NCBI GenBank assembly: GCA_965237405.1
Contig: OZ250139.1
Location: forward strand, 4,092,001-4,156,000
Direction: 5' to 3'
Source of the DNA: CAUZIB01 sp963663925
GTDB taxonomy: Bacteria > Acidobacteriota > Vicinamibacteria > Vicinamibacterales > UBA8438
Length of the DNA stretch: 64,000 nt
The translations under genes were made by a program, and so were the position numbers. Shown piece by piece: positions 22,780 to 31,106 of the stretch. Within the stretch, counting starts at the first letter, position 1. Each line of letters opens with the position of its first letter. The notes under the pieces are model-generated. The model worked only from the letters and a program-made list of their open reading frames with translations. It was not told where the DNA came from and ran no database searches.

Positions 22780-23488
22780 CTGCCCAACTCCCGAAAAACG
22801 CTTTGCCTGTCCAGAGCGTGTCGAGAAAATCGAGTGTCTTCTCCTTTAGGTGCCCAAGTGATACTTGCTGACCCGAGAGGGCGTGCAACGCCGTCGCTGT
22901 TGACAGCAGATCCGGCATCGGTGCGTCTTGCGTTGCGGAAAAGCCACCCGTTGGATGCGCCTGTGCCAGGAGCCAGTTCACAGCGTTCTCTGGAACCGGC
23001 AACTGCATTTGCCGTAGGAGCGTCACTGCCGCGGCAGTCGTCGGCGTCGTGTCGGCTAACGTTCTTTCCTGTAGGGGAAACGGTTTCGGTTGCCTTTTCA
23101 GATCCTGAAGTGCGCCCCAGGCGAGAAAGCTTTGATAGATACTGTGGCGGTCCCAACGCTCTTCAATCTTTCCTGCTAGATCCGGTGCCGGTTGCTTCAA
23201 TGTTGCCCAGCACCGGGCGAGGCAGCACAGATGCACGAGGTCCAGGTTATCACCGTCTCCGAAGCTTTCCAGAAAACGTCGTGCGTGGGGCGGAACCTCG
23301 CGCTGCAGAGCGATTAGACCCTCTAGAGCGAAGACGGTGTAGTAGAGGTCGCTCTGACCTGCGCGGTCTGTCGCTCCACCATCGTCGTTGAACTGAGAAA
23401 GGAAAAATTCGGCGACCGGGTCAGCGGCTTCCTGAAGGAGAGTCGGTGCCAGTCGCGCGACTTGTAGCATTTCGAGCCTCAAACTCAC
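22712..23488 (-). CDS. prenyltransferase/squalene-oxidase repeat protein
   Basis: Protein of 258 residues built of the same alpha-alpha repeats as class II terpene cyclases and protein prenyltransferase beta subunits. Visible repeats: FLSQFNDDGGATDRAGQSDL YYTVFALEGL (about 29-58), LLAQAHPTGGFSATQDAP and SWADDEPDCEYTYYALLAMG near the C-terminus. The DDGG...SDLYYT pattern resembles the geranylgeranyl transferase beta family. No DxDD motif is visible. It overlaps both neighbours (68 bases each side). It could be the second barrel of a two-part cyclase formed with the 548-residue protein, since full-length cyclases have two barrels; this is inference. The zinc ligands of protein prenyltransferases are not clearly conserved. 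Confidence 0.65.
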   Translation of the reverse strand: MSLRLEMLQVARLAPTLLQEAADPVAEFFLSQFNDDGGATDRAGQSDLYYTVFALEGLIALQREVPPHARRFLESFGDGDNLDLVHLCCLARCWATLKQPAPDLAGKIEERWDRHSIYQSFLAWGALQDLKRQPKPFPLQERTLADTTPTTAAAVTLLRQMQLPVPENAVNWLLAQAHPTGGFSATQDAPMPDLLSTATALHALSGQQVSLGHLKEKTLDFLDTLWTGKAFFGSWADDEPDCEYTYYALLAMGHLSLA

Positions 23489-25172
23489 TGCAGTAACCCT
23501 CGATGAGTTTCTCGCGAAAAATTTTTCCGACGATGCGGCGCATCAGTCCCTTAAGGGTTGGGCTCGACAGGAATCGCAGCGACCGGATCGCGTCTTCTTT
23601 GTAGGCTTCAAGGAGGTCCTCGGTCTTGTCGAGTGCCCCGCACTTTTTCACGATGCGGCGCACATCAGTCTGAAGTTCTTGGGTGCCCGACTGGATCACT
23701 GTTGCGATCCGCTGTTTTTCTGCACCCTCAGCACGCCTGTGTGCAATGGCGAGGATCAGCGACAGACGAACTTGTTCCAGGTCGTTGGAGTCGGCTTCTC
23801 CTTTAAAGTCCTCAAGATCATCCTTAATCTGATAGGCGATACCCAGTGATTCGCTGTACTTACAGAGGACGTCGTGCGTCTTAGCATCCGCGTGGCCCAG
23901 GATTGCCCCTAGGCGTAGAGCAACCTCGAAGGCGGCGGCGGTCTTCTCCCGGAAGATTTCCAGGACTTGCATTGAAAGCAGCGGCTTGGGGGCACGGACC
24001 CATAGTAGCTCGCGGCCTTGGCCGCGGCTGAGCGTCACGTGGCCCTTGGCGGCAACCGTAACTAGGTCCACCTGGTCGAGCTCCCCGAGTAATCTATAGC
24101 CTTCGCCCACCAAAAAGTCGCCGACGTTCAACGCGACAGGAACTCCGACTTCAGCATGCAGTGTCGGGCTGTTGTAGCGCTGCTCGTCGCCATCCTCAAT
24201 GTCGTCGTGAACCAAGGAGGCTTTGTGGAAGCATTCAATCGCGACGGCGGCCTTCTTTAGGGTCGTCGTCAACTCGGGTTCGCTTTCCTGATGGTCGCTC
24301 TTGAGTGCCAGATAGGTGCACGTGGCGAGGTACGGACGCCAGCGTTTTCCATCCTTTGCTAGCCACTCACGTGCGATCAGTGCGGTCTCGTCCCCGGCCG
24401 TTCCCATAATGGCGTTAAGCGAGTCCTTTGTGAACCATCCGCGGACTTCAGTCTTGAGAGCGTCGAGGTCGAGGCGATGGGTCTTGTCGTCGGACGTCAA
24501 GTGAATCAGGTCCCAGACCCAATCAAGGTCCACCGTCGTGTTGATACAGTCGTCTTGCAGGAGTGGAATGGCGACGCCCGGGATGGCTGCTGCTTCCATG
24601 TGCGGGAAGCATTTCTCCAGCACATTGATGCAGCTAACTCCTACGATTGCCTCGATCTTTCCTGTTTCAATCATCGACCGAACGATTGCGGAGCCCTCTG
24701 CCACGAGTACGGCGTAACCCAAACGTTCGGCTTCGACAGTCAGATCCTGGATTGAGCAGAGTCCGCACTCTTTGCAGAGCAGCCCGAACTCGTCGAATGG
24801 TGCCGGGCATCGTTCCTCTACCCGCAGACATTTAGGAATGAGTAGTAATCGCCGGTTATACGGAATTTGTGCCAGGGAGTCCATCCAGGCAGCATTACTG
24901 ACCAGAATAGAGACGTAATCGTTGTAGGCTGGATCAAGGTTGGTCTCTCTTAGGACCGTTCTGGTGTGTTCAGAGAGTTCGTCCATTGTGAGCGGCGGAA
25001 TGGCGCCCACTTTCTTGACGTAGTCCTCGGTGAATCGCTTCAGACGGACCCGCACGTGTTTGTCGTCGGGAATGTTCGACTGCGCCGGTCGGTACGTTTG
25101 GCGTGGTACCGGCAGGGGTAACTGCAACGGCACACCGCCATTCTCAAGTGCGTCTGTTGGGTCCGGGTTCAT
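23421..25172 (-). CDS. DUF116 - isoprenyl diphosphate synthase fusion
   Basis: Protein of 583 residues in two parts. Residues about 30-235 form a DUF116-like domain with a cysteine array (Cys115, Cys122, Cys133, Cys136, Cys139; LCKECGLCSI) that probably holds an Fe-S cluster or zinc. Residues about 240-560 form a trans-isoprenyl diphosphate synthase: first aspartate motif HDDIED (Asp323-Asp327), GDEQRYN, and second motif AYQIKDDLEDF (Asp451-Asp455). Both DDxxD motifs are intact, so it should make an allylic polyprenyl diphosphate in the cytoplasm. The fused Cys-rich domain is unusual for this enzyme family. Operon position: 17 bases after the radical SAM gene and 68 bases overlapping the prenyltransferase-repeat gene. 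Chain length is not predictable here. Confidence 0.8.
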   Translation of the reverse strand: MNPDPTDALENGGVPLQLPLPVPRQTYRPAQSNIPDDKHVRVRLKRFTEDYVKKVGAIPPLTMDELSEHTRTVLRETNLDPAYNDYVSILVSNAAWMDSLAQIPYNRRLLLIPKCLRVEERCPAPFDEFGLLCKECGLCSIQDLTVEAERLGYAVLVAEGSAIVRSMIETGKIEAIVGVSCINVLEKCFPHMEAAAIPGVAIPLLQDDCINTTVDLDWVWDLIHLTSDDKTHRLDLDALKTEVRGWFTKDSLNAIMGTAGDETALIAREWLAKDGKRWRPYLATCTYLALKSDHQESEPELTTTLKKAAVAIECFHKASLVHDDIEDGDEQRYNSPTLHAEVGVPVALNVGDFLVGEGYRLLGELDQVDLVTVAAKGHVTLSRGQGRELLWVRAPKPLLSMQVLEIFREKTAAAFEVALRLGAILGHADAKTHDVLCKYSESLGIAYQIKDDLEDFKGEADSNDLEQVRLSLILAIAHRRAEGAEKQRIATVIQSGTQELQTDVRRIVKKCGALDKTEDLLEAYKEDAIRSLRFLSSPTLKGLMRRIVGKIFREKLIEGYCSEFEARNATSRATGTDSPSGSR

Positions 25173-25189
25173 GCGATCTGCCGCTTCTT

Positions 25190-26395
25190 TTATGTGTACG
25201 CACCGAATCCAAAGAACCAGTGTTTCTTCGCGAAGCGATACACCCAGTTCTCTTCTGGGATCTCGTTTCCTGGATTGTACTGGCTGGGCCGCGAGCGTAG
25301 GTCGCCCAACTCGATTGTGGCCGTCTTGCGAATAGTAGTGTCCTCCGCGCCATGTCGCTCGACGATCTCTTTAAGGAGATCTGGTCGCTCCAACACGATA
25401 CACCCGCGGGTCGCGTTAGCTGCCGTGCGACGAAAATCTTTCAACAACGGCGATTCTGTCATGGTCTTGTACAGGTCGCCGTCGTTATCCTGAATTTTTT
25501 CATTAGCGAATTGAATGATTGGACACGGCTCCACGTCTCCGAACGGACTGATATGGTGGCTGATGCCCGTTGCCGCCGGACAGAGCGCTTCCCCCTTGTC
25601 GTCCCAGTAGGCGTCGATAAGACCGATCGGTTTTCGATTTCGCATGTCCATGACGAACCGTCGCACCTTCAGCACCTGTTCAGGTGTTAGCGCCAGCTGC
25701 GGATTCGGCACGGGTCCAACGACCCGGTAGGTGTGGAACCAGCAGTAGTGCACACCCATGTTGATAAGCTCATCGATCCACTCTTCTCGAACAAGGTCGT
25801 CGATGTTGGTTTGGCAGACACTCGTAGCAACACCAGTGATCAGCCCGTGTCGGACGCTGGAGCGGATGCCTTCGAGTGTTCGGTTAAGGACGCCAGTTCG
25901 CCCACGGCGCGTGTCGCTGATCGATGCGGTTCCCTCAACGCTGATGAGCGGTGTCGCGTTGCCTGCGTCGTGCAGCTGACAGGCCATCGTATCTGTGATG
26001 GGATGGCCGTTCGTGAAGATTTGAAAGTAACAGTCAGGGTGTGCTTTAAGGATCCGGATCAGGTCTGGGTGCATGAAAGGTTCGCCACCCAGGATGCCAA
26101 AAAAACTATTCCCATGCTGTTTCGCGTTTTTGATCAGCTTGTCCATATCGTCGAAGCTGATAAGATGCTGCGGCTTATCCACATCTACCCAACATCCCTG
26201 ACACCGAAGATTGCAGCTGTTGGTGATGGAGATATACAGGAAAGGGGGGAAGGTTATCCCTTTCTTGAGACGTTTCTTGAAAAGTTGAACCGACCGAATA
26301 CCTTTGTAACCGAAGTTGTAGGCGAACTTCCAGAGAAGACGTGCGTCGGTGGAGCGCACGGTTCTGTATCCAAGGCCAGCCGTTGCTTTCAACAT
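25190..26395 (-). CDS. radical SAM enzyme with auxiliary Cys-rich C-terminus
   Basis: Protein of 401 residues. The radical SAM cluster motif CNLRCQGC lies at Cys61, Cys65 and Cys68 and is followed by a classical FFGILGGEPFMHPDL (GGEP motif) and a TIM-barrel-like region. The C-terminal part carries ALCPAATGISHHISPFGDVE PCPIIQFANE and a further RGCIVLERPDL, a spacing like SPASM/twitch auxiliary-cluster domains. It probably performs SAM-dependent radical chemistry on a small molecule or peptide; a co-occurring precursor peptide was not found, favouring a small-molecule or lipid substrate. It is 12 bases after the ferredoxin gene and 17 before the DUF116-IDS gene. Confidence 0.82.
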   Translation of the reverse strand: MLKATAGLGYRTVRSTDARLLWKFAYNFGYKGIRSVQLFKKRLKKGITFPPFLYISITNSCNLRCQGCWVDVDKPQHLISFDDMDKLIKNAKQHGNSFFGILGGEPFMHPDLIRILKAHPDCYFQIFTNGHPITDTMACQLHDAGNATPLISVEGTASISDTRRGRTGVLNRTLEGIRSSVRHGLITGVATSVCQTNIDDLVREEWIDELINMGVHYCWFHTYRVVGPVPNPQLALTPEQVLKVRRFVMDMRNRKPIGLIDAYWDDKGEALCPAATGISHHISPFGDVEPCPIIQFANEKIQDNDGDLYKTMTESPLLKDFRRTAANATRGCIVLERPDLLKEIVERHGAEDTTIRKTATIELGDLRSRPSQYNPGNEIPEENWVYRFAKKHWFFGFGAYT

Positions 26396-26407
26396 AAGCT
26401 CAATGCC

Positions 26408-27283
26408 TTAGATGCCCCACTCCGATTCCGACGGAGCGGGCCTTGCATCTTGTACGGTCTGCGACCGCGCCTGCCGTTGGGCAAGCTTTGCTTTGGCTCT
26501 AGCGGCGCGTGCTTCGATATCCTCCGCCGACGGGAGAGTCATCAGGACCTCCTCTGGTATATCGAGCACCTTCTTCAGTTTGCCCAAACAGCGCTTGCGT
26601 TCCAGAAGCGCTTTCGATTCATCTCTTTCCGTGGAGAACCGTTTTCTCGCCTCTCGTTGCCGCGTGCGGAGTGACCCATACAGGTCCCCACCGAGCAGTG
26701 TCGTGATGTCAACCTTCATCGCCTCGCGCTGAATGTCTTGCTCCCGGACTATGTCCCCGTTGATCGGGCCCTTCCCATACTTAGGGAAGAGAATGGCAAC
26801 CTCTGGACAGACACGCGAGCATGCCGGACAGTCTGTTTTGCAGTTGTCCTGATTCTGTACCGTGATGTTCTGTTTCTTGTCCACGCCGTAGACGTCAAAG
26901 AGGCAGAATGTGAGGCACTGCATGCAGTTGGTGCAACGATCAAAATCAATTACCGGGAACCAGGGTTTCCACGCTTCGAGTTTTCGCGACCCGGTTTCTT
27001 CGCGGACTTCTCGGGCAGCATCGAGCGCGTTCACGTCAGCCAGATTCCGAAAATGCACTTCATGGTCGGTCGGAACGACAGGCGGATTGTCCAAGAGTCC
27101 GAGAACGAGGAGTGGTGCGTCGTCGTGCGGCGCGACTTCCTGCCCCCAGACGGGTCGGGTCACCTCGAAGCCGTTGTCCAACAGGGAGGAGAGCGCCCGG
27201 TAGCGGACGTCATCCGCGAGCGGAGTGCTCCCTGGCCCTTCATAGAGGATGACCCGCAGGTTTTTTCCTTCGGTACGACTCAC
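26408..27283 (-). CDS. 4Fe-4S dicluster ferredoxin-domain protein
   Basis: Protein of 291 residues. In the centre, CTNCMQCLTFCLFDVYGVDK (about 117-136) and CKTDCPACSRVCPEVAILFP (about 147-166) form two cysteine sets typical of two [4Fe-4S] clusters. The N-terminal 100 residues (VILYEGPGSTPLADDVRYRA) look like a small alpha/beta domain; the C-terminal 100 are charged and helical (ESKALLERKRCLGKLKKV, EARAARAKAKLAQRQARS), perhaps a coiled coil. It overlaps the upstream Cys-rich protein by ATGA and the radical SAM gene follows 12 bases on. It is the likely electron donor for the radical SAM enzyme. Not a known enzyme subunit by itself. Confidence 0.75.
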   Translation of the reverse strand: MSRTEGKNLRVILYEGPGSTPLADDVRYRALSSLLDNGFEVTRPVWGQEVAPHDDAPLLVLGLLDNPPVVPTDHEVHFRNLADVNALDAAREVREETGSRKLEAWKPWFPVIDFDRCTNCMQCLTFCLFDVYGVDKKQNITVQNQDNCKTDCPACSRVCPEVAILFPKYGKGPINGDIVREQDIQREAMKVDITTLLGGDLYGSLRTRQREARKRFSTERDESKALLERKRCLGKLKKVLDIPEEVLMTLPSAEDIEARAARAKAKLAQRQARSQTVQDARPAPSESEWGI

Positions 27284-27594
27284 TTCACCAGTTCCTTCAC
27301 AACGTCAGCGGCGGAGTCCTCACGCATGTTTAGGACGGTGACACCCTCGTCGGGCAGCGGCGTGCCCGCAGCATGAAACAACCATTTTACCGCACGTGGA
27401 TAGCACGCCGCTATTTTTATACACTCACCTTCAGCAATTTTTTTCAGCCCTGGGTCACGTCGCGCGGACATGTCGCAAAGGTCTGCTACAGCGTCGAAGG
27501 CCAGACCTGAATCGCTGAGTTGTCGCAGTACCGCCTGCTTCACGTCCTTTGGGACGACCTTGGCGTACGTGCAGTTGCAGTAGAGGATTTTCAT
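27280..27594 (-). CDS. small Cys-rich protein resembling an HdrA N-terminal segment
   Basis: Protein of 104 residues: MKILYCNCTYAKVVP, DLCDMSARRDPGLKKIAEG, IKIAACYPRAVKWLF. Cysteines at 6, 8, 40, 58 and 64 are placed like the Fe-S region of heterodisulfide-reductase A-type proteins, where a CxC and a later (A)C(Y/S)PRxxxxLF motif occur. No FAD-binding domain is present, so this is only the small N-terminal module or an analogue. It is encoded between the CobW-type GTPase (adjacent, sharing one base, TGATG) and the ferredoxin (ATGA overlap), indicating coupled translation. Possible electron relay or cluster carrier; that is inference. Confidence 0.6.
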   Translation of the reverse strand: MKILYCNCTYAKVVPKDVKQAVLRQLSDSGLAFDAVADLCDMSARRDPGLKKIAEGECIKIAACYPRAVKWLFHAAGTPLPDEGVTVLNMREDSAADVVKELVK

Positions 27595-28691
27595 CAGGTC
27601 ATCCTGTGCGTCGGAATTGGCCGCGCTGGTCTGAATTGCTCCAGGTGTTCAATTCGGGCCTCAATTTTACTTAGTTTCGAGATGGAGTCTCGTGTGACTG
27701 ATTCAATTACGGCCGGATCGGCTTCGGCCCGAAGGTTAATGATCAATTCTCCACCCTCCACGCGATCCAGTAAAGATTCACGGAGGTCGGGTGGGCCATC
27801 ATTGCCAACTAGGCTAGCGACCGATAACGTGCCGGTTCCATCCTGGGAATCGAGTGTCACCTTGAGGTGGGCAATGTGTCCCCCCTGTGCGGAGAGGCGG
27901 CCACGGATATCGTCAACCAGAGCCACCAGTGTGTGGTTGCCGTCGAACAGCTGATCTGACTTCAGGCGCACGGTGCAATTAAGCCAGCCGAGCAGCGCTT
28001 CGCCTTCAGCGTATGTATCGTAATTTATCTCCAGTGGCCGTGACGTGAAAATTCGTTCTGAGAGAACGGCTCCAAACCACGGATTAAGTCCGGTGCCGTC
28101 CTTTGCCGAACAGATAAACGTCTGAGCGTGGGGGAAGGACTCTTCTACCGCGATGACAACCCGGTCGATAAAGTCACGCGGATGAGCGTCGCACTTATTG
28201 ATGACGATAAGGTCGGCTTCTTCTAACTGCTTACGGTAGACGTAGGTTACCTTCTCGGAGAAATTACGTCCCTTGGTCAGGCCGAGGATTCGTGCAGCGC
28301 GCATTGGATCGACTAGTACGCTGAGTGGAGCGACGGAGAACTGTTCACCATAGATACGGCGCAATGGATAGGAGACCGTCGCAATGAGGTCGGTGCAACT
28401 TCCGACCGGCTCGGCGAGAAAGAAATCAGGTGCTGACGTCGTCGTCAGATTGTGAGCGGCTTCAAGAAGTGAGCCAAAGCGACAGCAAAAGCAGCCACCG
28501 GTAATTTCTTCGACGGCAAAACCCTTGGACCTGAGGAGTGTTGTGTCAACGAGTCCGCTGCTTTGATCGTTGCAGATAAGTCCAACCCGCTGTCCGGAAT
28601 CGGTGAGATGTCGTGCGAACCTGGCAACCGCGGTGGTCTTACCCGAACCAAGAAAGCCACCAACCATAATATACCGGGACTGGTTACTCAT
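27594..28691 (-). CDS. CobW/G3E-type P-loop GTPase metallochaperone
   Basis: Protein of 365 residues with Walker A GGFLGSGKTT (11-20), the metal-binding GGCFCC motif (CxCC, Cys67-Cys70), a guanine-specificity motif VINKCDAHP (near 160) and a C-terminal region reminiscent of the CobW_C domain. G3E proteins insert metals (Co, Zn, Ni) or activate metalloenzymes in the cytoplasm. The start overlaps the end of the lipoyl-domain gene by 8 bases. The partner metalloenzyme is not obvious; the radical SAM/ferredoxin group in the same operon is the natural candidate. No cobalamin-synthesis or zinc-uptake genes surround it. Confidence 0.85.
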   Translation of the reverse strand: MSNQSRYIMVGGFLGSGKTTAVARFARHLTDSGQRVGLICNDQSSGLVDTTLLRSKGFAVEEITGGCFCCRFGSLLEAAHNLTTTSAPDFFLAEPVGSCTDLIATVSYPLRRIYGEQFSVAPLSVLVDPMRAARILGLTKGRNFSEKVTYVYRKQLEEADLIVINKCDAHPRDFIDRVVIAVEESFPHAQTFICSAKDGTGLNPWFGAVLSERIFTSRPLEINYDTYAEGEALLGWLNCTVRLKSDQLFDGNHTLVALVDDIRGRLSAQGGHIAHLKVTLDSQDGTGTLSVASLVGNDGPPDLRESLLDRVEGGELIINLRAEADPAVIESVTRDSISKLSKIEARIEHLEQFRPARPIPTHRMT

Positions 28692-29136
28692 GACGTTTAC
28701 CGAGCATCTTGTCGATGGTGGTGTCTAGTAGGGAGACGTAATCGTGGACGTCGAGGCAGTCTGTCCCAGGCTTGCCTCGCACCTCCAATAACCAGCCTTT
28801 CGTGTACGGTTCGTTCGTTAGGAGCGAAATATTATCGTCCAAGCTTGGATTAGACCGCTCAAAACGACCTGACAGCGGAGAAAAGATATCAGTGACTGCC
28901 TTAAAACCTTCCACCCAGCCGACGACTTCCCCGGTCTCCACGTGCACACCCGGTTTGGTCTCGAAGCCGACCTCCACAATTTCACCCAGCATACGGGTCG
29001 CGAACTTTGTGAATCCGATTCGCCACAGTTCTCCGGGTTCCCGCTCCAGCCAGCTATGACCGGCTGTATAGAGCCGATGTTCGAGGAGGCGGGTAGCGAA
29101 TCGAGAGCGTTTGTAGCGGACTTCTTTAGGTGCCAA
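28684..29136 (-). CDS. orphan H-protein-like lipoyl-domain protein
   Basis: Protein of 150 residues starting at TTG 29136. The fold and the lipoylation site match glycine-cleavage H proteins: LGEIVEVGFETKPGVHVETG EVVGWVEGFKAVTDIFSPLS, with Lys79 in the place of the lipoyl-lysine (ESVKA in typical H protein), then NPSLDDNISLLTNEPYTKG and WLLEVRG. An N-terminal extension of about 40 residues (YKRSRFATRLLEHR) is unusual. No glycine-cleavage P, T or L genes or lipoyl ligase are in the window. It is the first gene of the operon. H-like carriers outside glycine cleavage are known to carry sulfur intermediates in heterodisulfide-reductase-like systems, and a cysteine desulfurase and an HdrA-like piece are in this operon, but a function here is not established. 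Confidence 0.75.
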   Translation of the reverse strand: MAPKEVRYKRSRFATRLLEHRLYTAGHSWLEREPGELWRIGFTKFATRMLGEIVEVGFETKPGVHVETGEVVGWVEGFKAVTDIFSPLSGRFERSNPSLDDNISLLTNEPYTKGWLLEVRGKPGTDCLDVHDYVSLLDTTIDKMLGKRHE

Positions 29137-29180
29137 TCGGTTTATTCTACTGACTAAAGTTGGGTGCCAGATTTAGTGTC

Positions 29181-31106
29181 TTAGACATCCAGGTCCGACA
29201 CTTCATCGGCCCGCTCCATGATGAAGTGGAAGCGGGCCGACGCGTCCTTTCCCATCAGATCGTTAATGACTCGATCGGTCAGGATCTGGTCATTTATCTC
29301 GATACGCAGTAAGCGACGTGTTGCCGGGTTGAGCGTTGTTTCCCAGAGAATCTTTGGCATCATCTCGCCGAGTCCTTTAAAGCGGGTGATCTCCGGTATG
29401 CTGCGGCCGTTGGTCGACGTCGCCGTCGAAACGATTTTATCCCGGTGCTCGTCGTCGAGCGCCCAAAATGTTTTTTTGCTAATGTCGATACGGTAGAGCG
29501 GTGGCTGCGCGAGAAAAACGCGTCCGGCCGTGATGAGGGCTGGCATTTGGCGATAGAGGAAGGTCAGGAGCAGGGTGGCGATGTGGTGTCCATCGGAATC
29601 GGCGTCGGCCAAGATGATGACCTTGTGATAACGGAGCTTCTCGATGTCGAACGACTTTCCCAGTCCGCACCCGATGGCGGTCACAAGATTCGAGAGCTCC
29701 TTGTTGTCGAGTACCTTCTGGATCGATGCGTTTTCGACGTTGAGCACTTTACCTCGCAGCGGCAGGATCGCTTGGCACCGACGATCGCGGGCCTGCTTCG
29801 CAGATCCGCCGGCCGAATCACCTTCGACAATGAACAGTTCGCGGTCGCGCGTCACCGCGCTGGTGCAGTCGCTCAGTTTTCCAGGCAGGTTGAGGCGCGA
29901 CGCCGCGACGCTACGTCGCGAGACCTGTTCTTGGGCGGCGCGACTCGCTTCGCGGGCGCGCCCGGCGAGAATGATCCGAGCGACGATCGCCTTGGCAACG
30001 TTGATGTTGTGGTTGAGCCAGTGTTCGAGTGACGGCCTCACGATAGAGTCGATGGCGGAGGCGACTTCAGGGTTGTTCAGCCGGTCTTTGGTTTGGCCCT
30101 GGAACTGCGGGTCGCGCAGGAAGACGCTCAAAACGCCAGTGAGTCCCTCTCGGATGTCGTCTGCTGTGATCGTCGCGCCCTTGGAGGCTAAGCCATGGGT
30201 GTCGATGAAGTTTCGTACAGCCTTGCCGAGGCCGGAACGGAGACCGTTCTCGTGGGTGCCGCCCGAGTCGGTGGGAATGCCGTTGACGTAGCTTCGCAGG
30301 TATTCGTCTGTTGTCTCCGTCCACTGCAACACCAGCTCGAGCTTTGAGCCGGTTCCGGCGTGGTCCTTGGAGATCACGAAGGCGGCGTCGTGAACCGGCT
30401 TCGACCCACGGCTACTGACGAGATGCGCGAGGTAGTCGATCAAGCCCTCAGCGTGGCGGAAGACCTGCTGCGTACCTTCTGTTTCGTCGTCGAACACGAT
30501 TCGAACGCCCTTGTGCAGATAGCTGGCAACCTTTAAACGATCGGCAATGACCACAGGGTCGAACTGGGTCTTCGGAAACACCTTGGGGTCTGGCCTGAAG
30601 AATACCGTGGTGCCGGTTCCCCTCGCCCGCTTTAACTTCTTGAGGCCGGAAACCGGCTTACCCGCTCGGAACGTCTGCTGCCATTCGTGTCCATCACGTT
30701 TAGAGGTGGCGACCAGCTCCTTCGACAACGCGTTCACGACGCTTGCACCGACGCCGTGCAGTCCCCCAGCCGTACGGTATGTACGATGCTCGAATTTGGC
30801 GCCCGCGTGGAGTGTTGTGAAGATCACTTCGAGTGCGCTCTTACCTGTCGTGCCGTGCCGGTCGATCGGGACACCGCGCCCGTCGTCGCTCACCGTGACC
30901 GACGCGCCGTCCGCGTGCAGCGTGAGCTGGATGTTCTCGGCATGTTCGTTCATCGCTTCGTCGATGGCGTTGTCGACGATTTCCCAGACGAGGTGGTGAA
31001 GGCCTGCCGAGCCGACGCCACCGATGTACAATCCGGGGCGCTTCCGAACGGGATCAAGTCCTTCGAGAACCGCTATGTCTTTGGCGGTGTAGGAACGTCC
31101 TCCCAC
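29181..31106 (-). CDS. parE: DNA topoisomerase IV subunit B
   Basis: Type IIA topoisomerase ATPase subunit of about 641 residues from a GTG at 31106, which has GGAGG nine bases upstream; the longer ORF to 31208 lacks a ribosome site. N-terminal GHKL ATPase motifs: VRKRPGLYIGG, EIVDNAIDEAMNEH, SDDGRGVP and HAGAKFEHRTYRTAGGLHGV. Then the transducer domain and the TOPRIM core: LFIVEGDSAGGSAKQARDR, DADSDGHHIATLLLTF, and the C-terminal RFKGLGEM. The short C-terminal end and the adjacent ParC gene point to ParE rather than GyrB. Decatenates daughter chromosomes. The ATPase is complete. Confidence 0.88.
   Translation of the reverse strand: MGGRSYTAKDIAVLEGLDPVRKRPGLYIGGVGSAGLHHLVWEIVDNAIDEAMNEHAENIQLTLHADGASVTVSDDGRGVPIDRHGTTGKSALEVIFTTLHAGAKFEHRTYRTAGGLHGVGASVVNALSKELVATSKRDGHEWQQTFRAGKPVSGLKKLKRARGTGTTVFFRPDPKVFPKTQFDPVVIADRLKVASYLHKGVRIVFDDETEGTQQVFRHAEGLIDYLAHLVSSRGSKPVHDAAFVISKDHAGTGSKLELVLQWTETTDEYLRSYVNGIPTDSGGTHENGLRSGLGKAVRNFIDTHGLASKGATITADDIREGLTGVLSVFLRDPQFQGQTKDRLNNPEVASAIDSIVRPSLEHWLNHNINVAKAIVARIILAGRAREASRAAQEQVSRRSVAASRLNLPGKLSDCTSAVTRDRELFIVEGDSAGGSAKQARDRRCQAILPLRGKVLNVENASIQKVLDNKELSNLVTAIGCGLGKSFDIEKLRYHKVIILADADSDGHHIATLLLTFLYRQMPALITAGRVFLAQPPLYRIDISKKTFWALDDEHRDKIVSTATSTNGRSIPEITRFKGLGEMMPKILWETTLNPATRRLLRIEINDQILTDRVINDLMGKDASARFHFIMERADEVSDLDV

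Noticed and set aside
21133..23488. Standard hopanoid (hpn) gene cluster
   Set aside because: No hpnC/D/E/G/H-type partners by motif; the cyclase-like protein is too short and sits with unrelated Fe-S genes.
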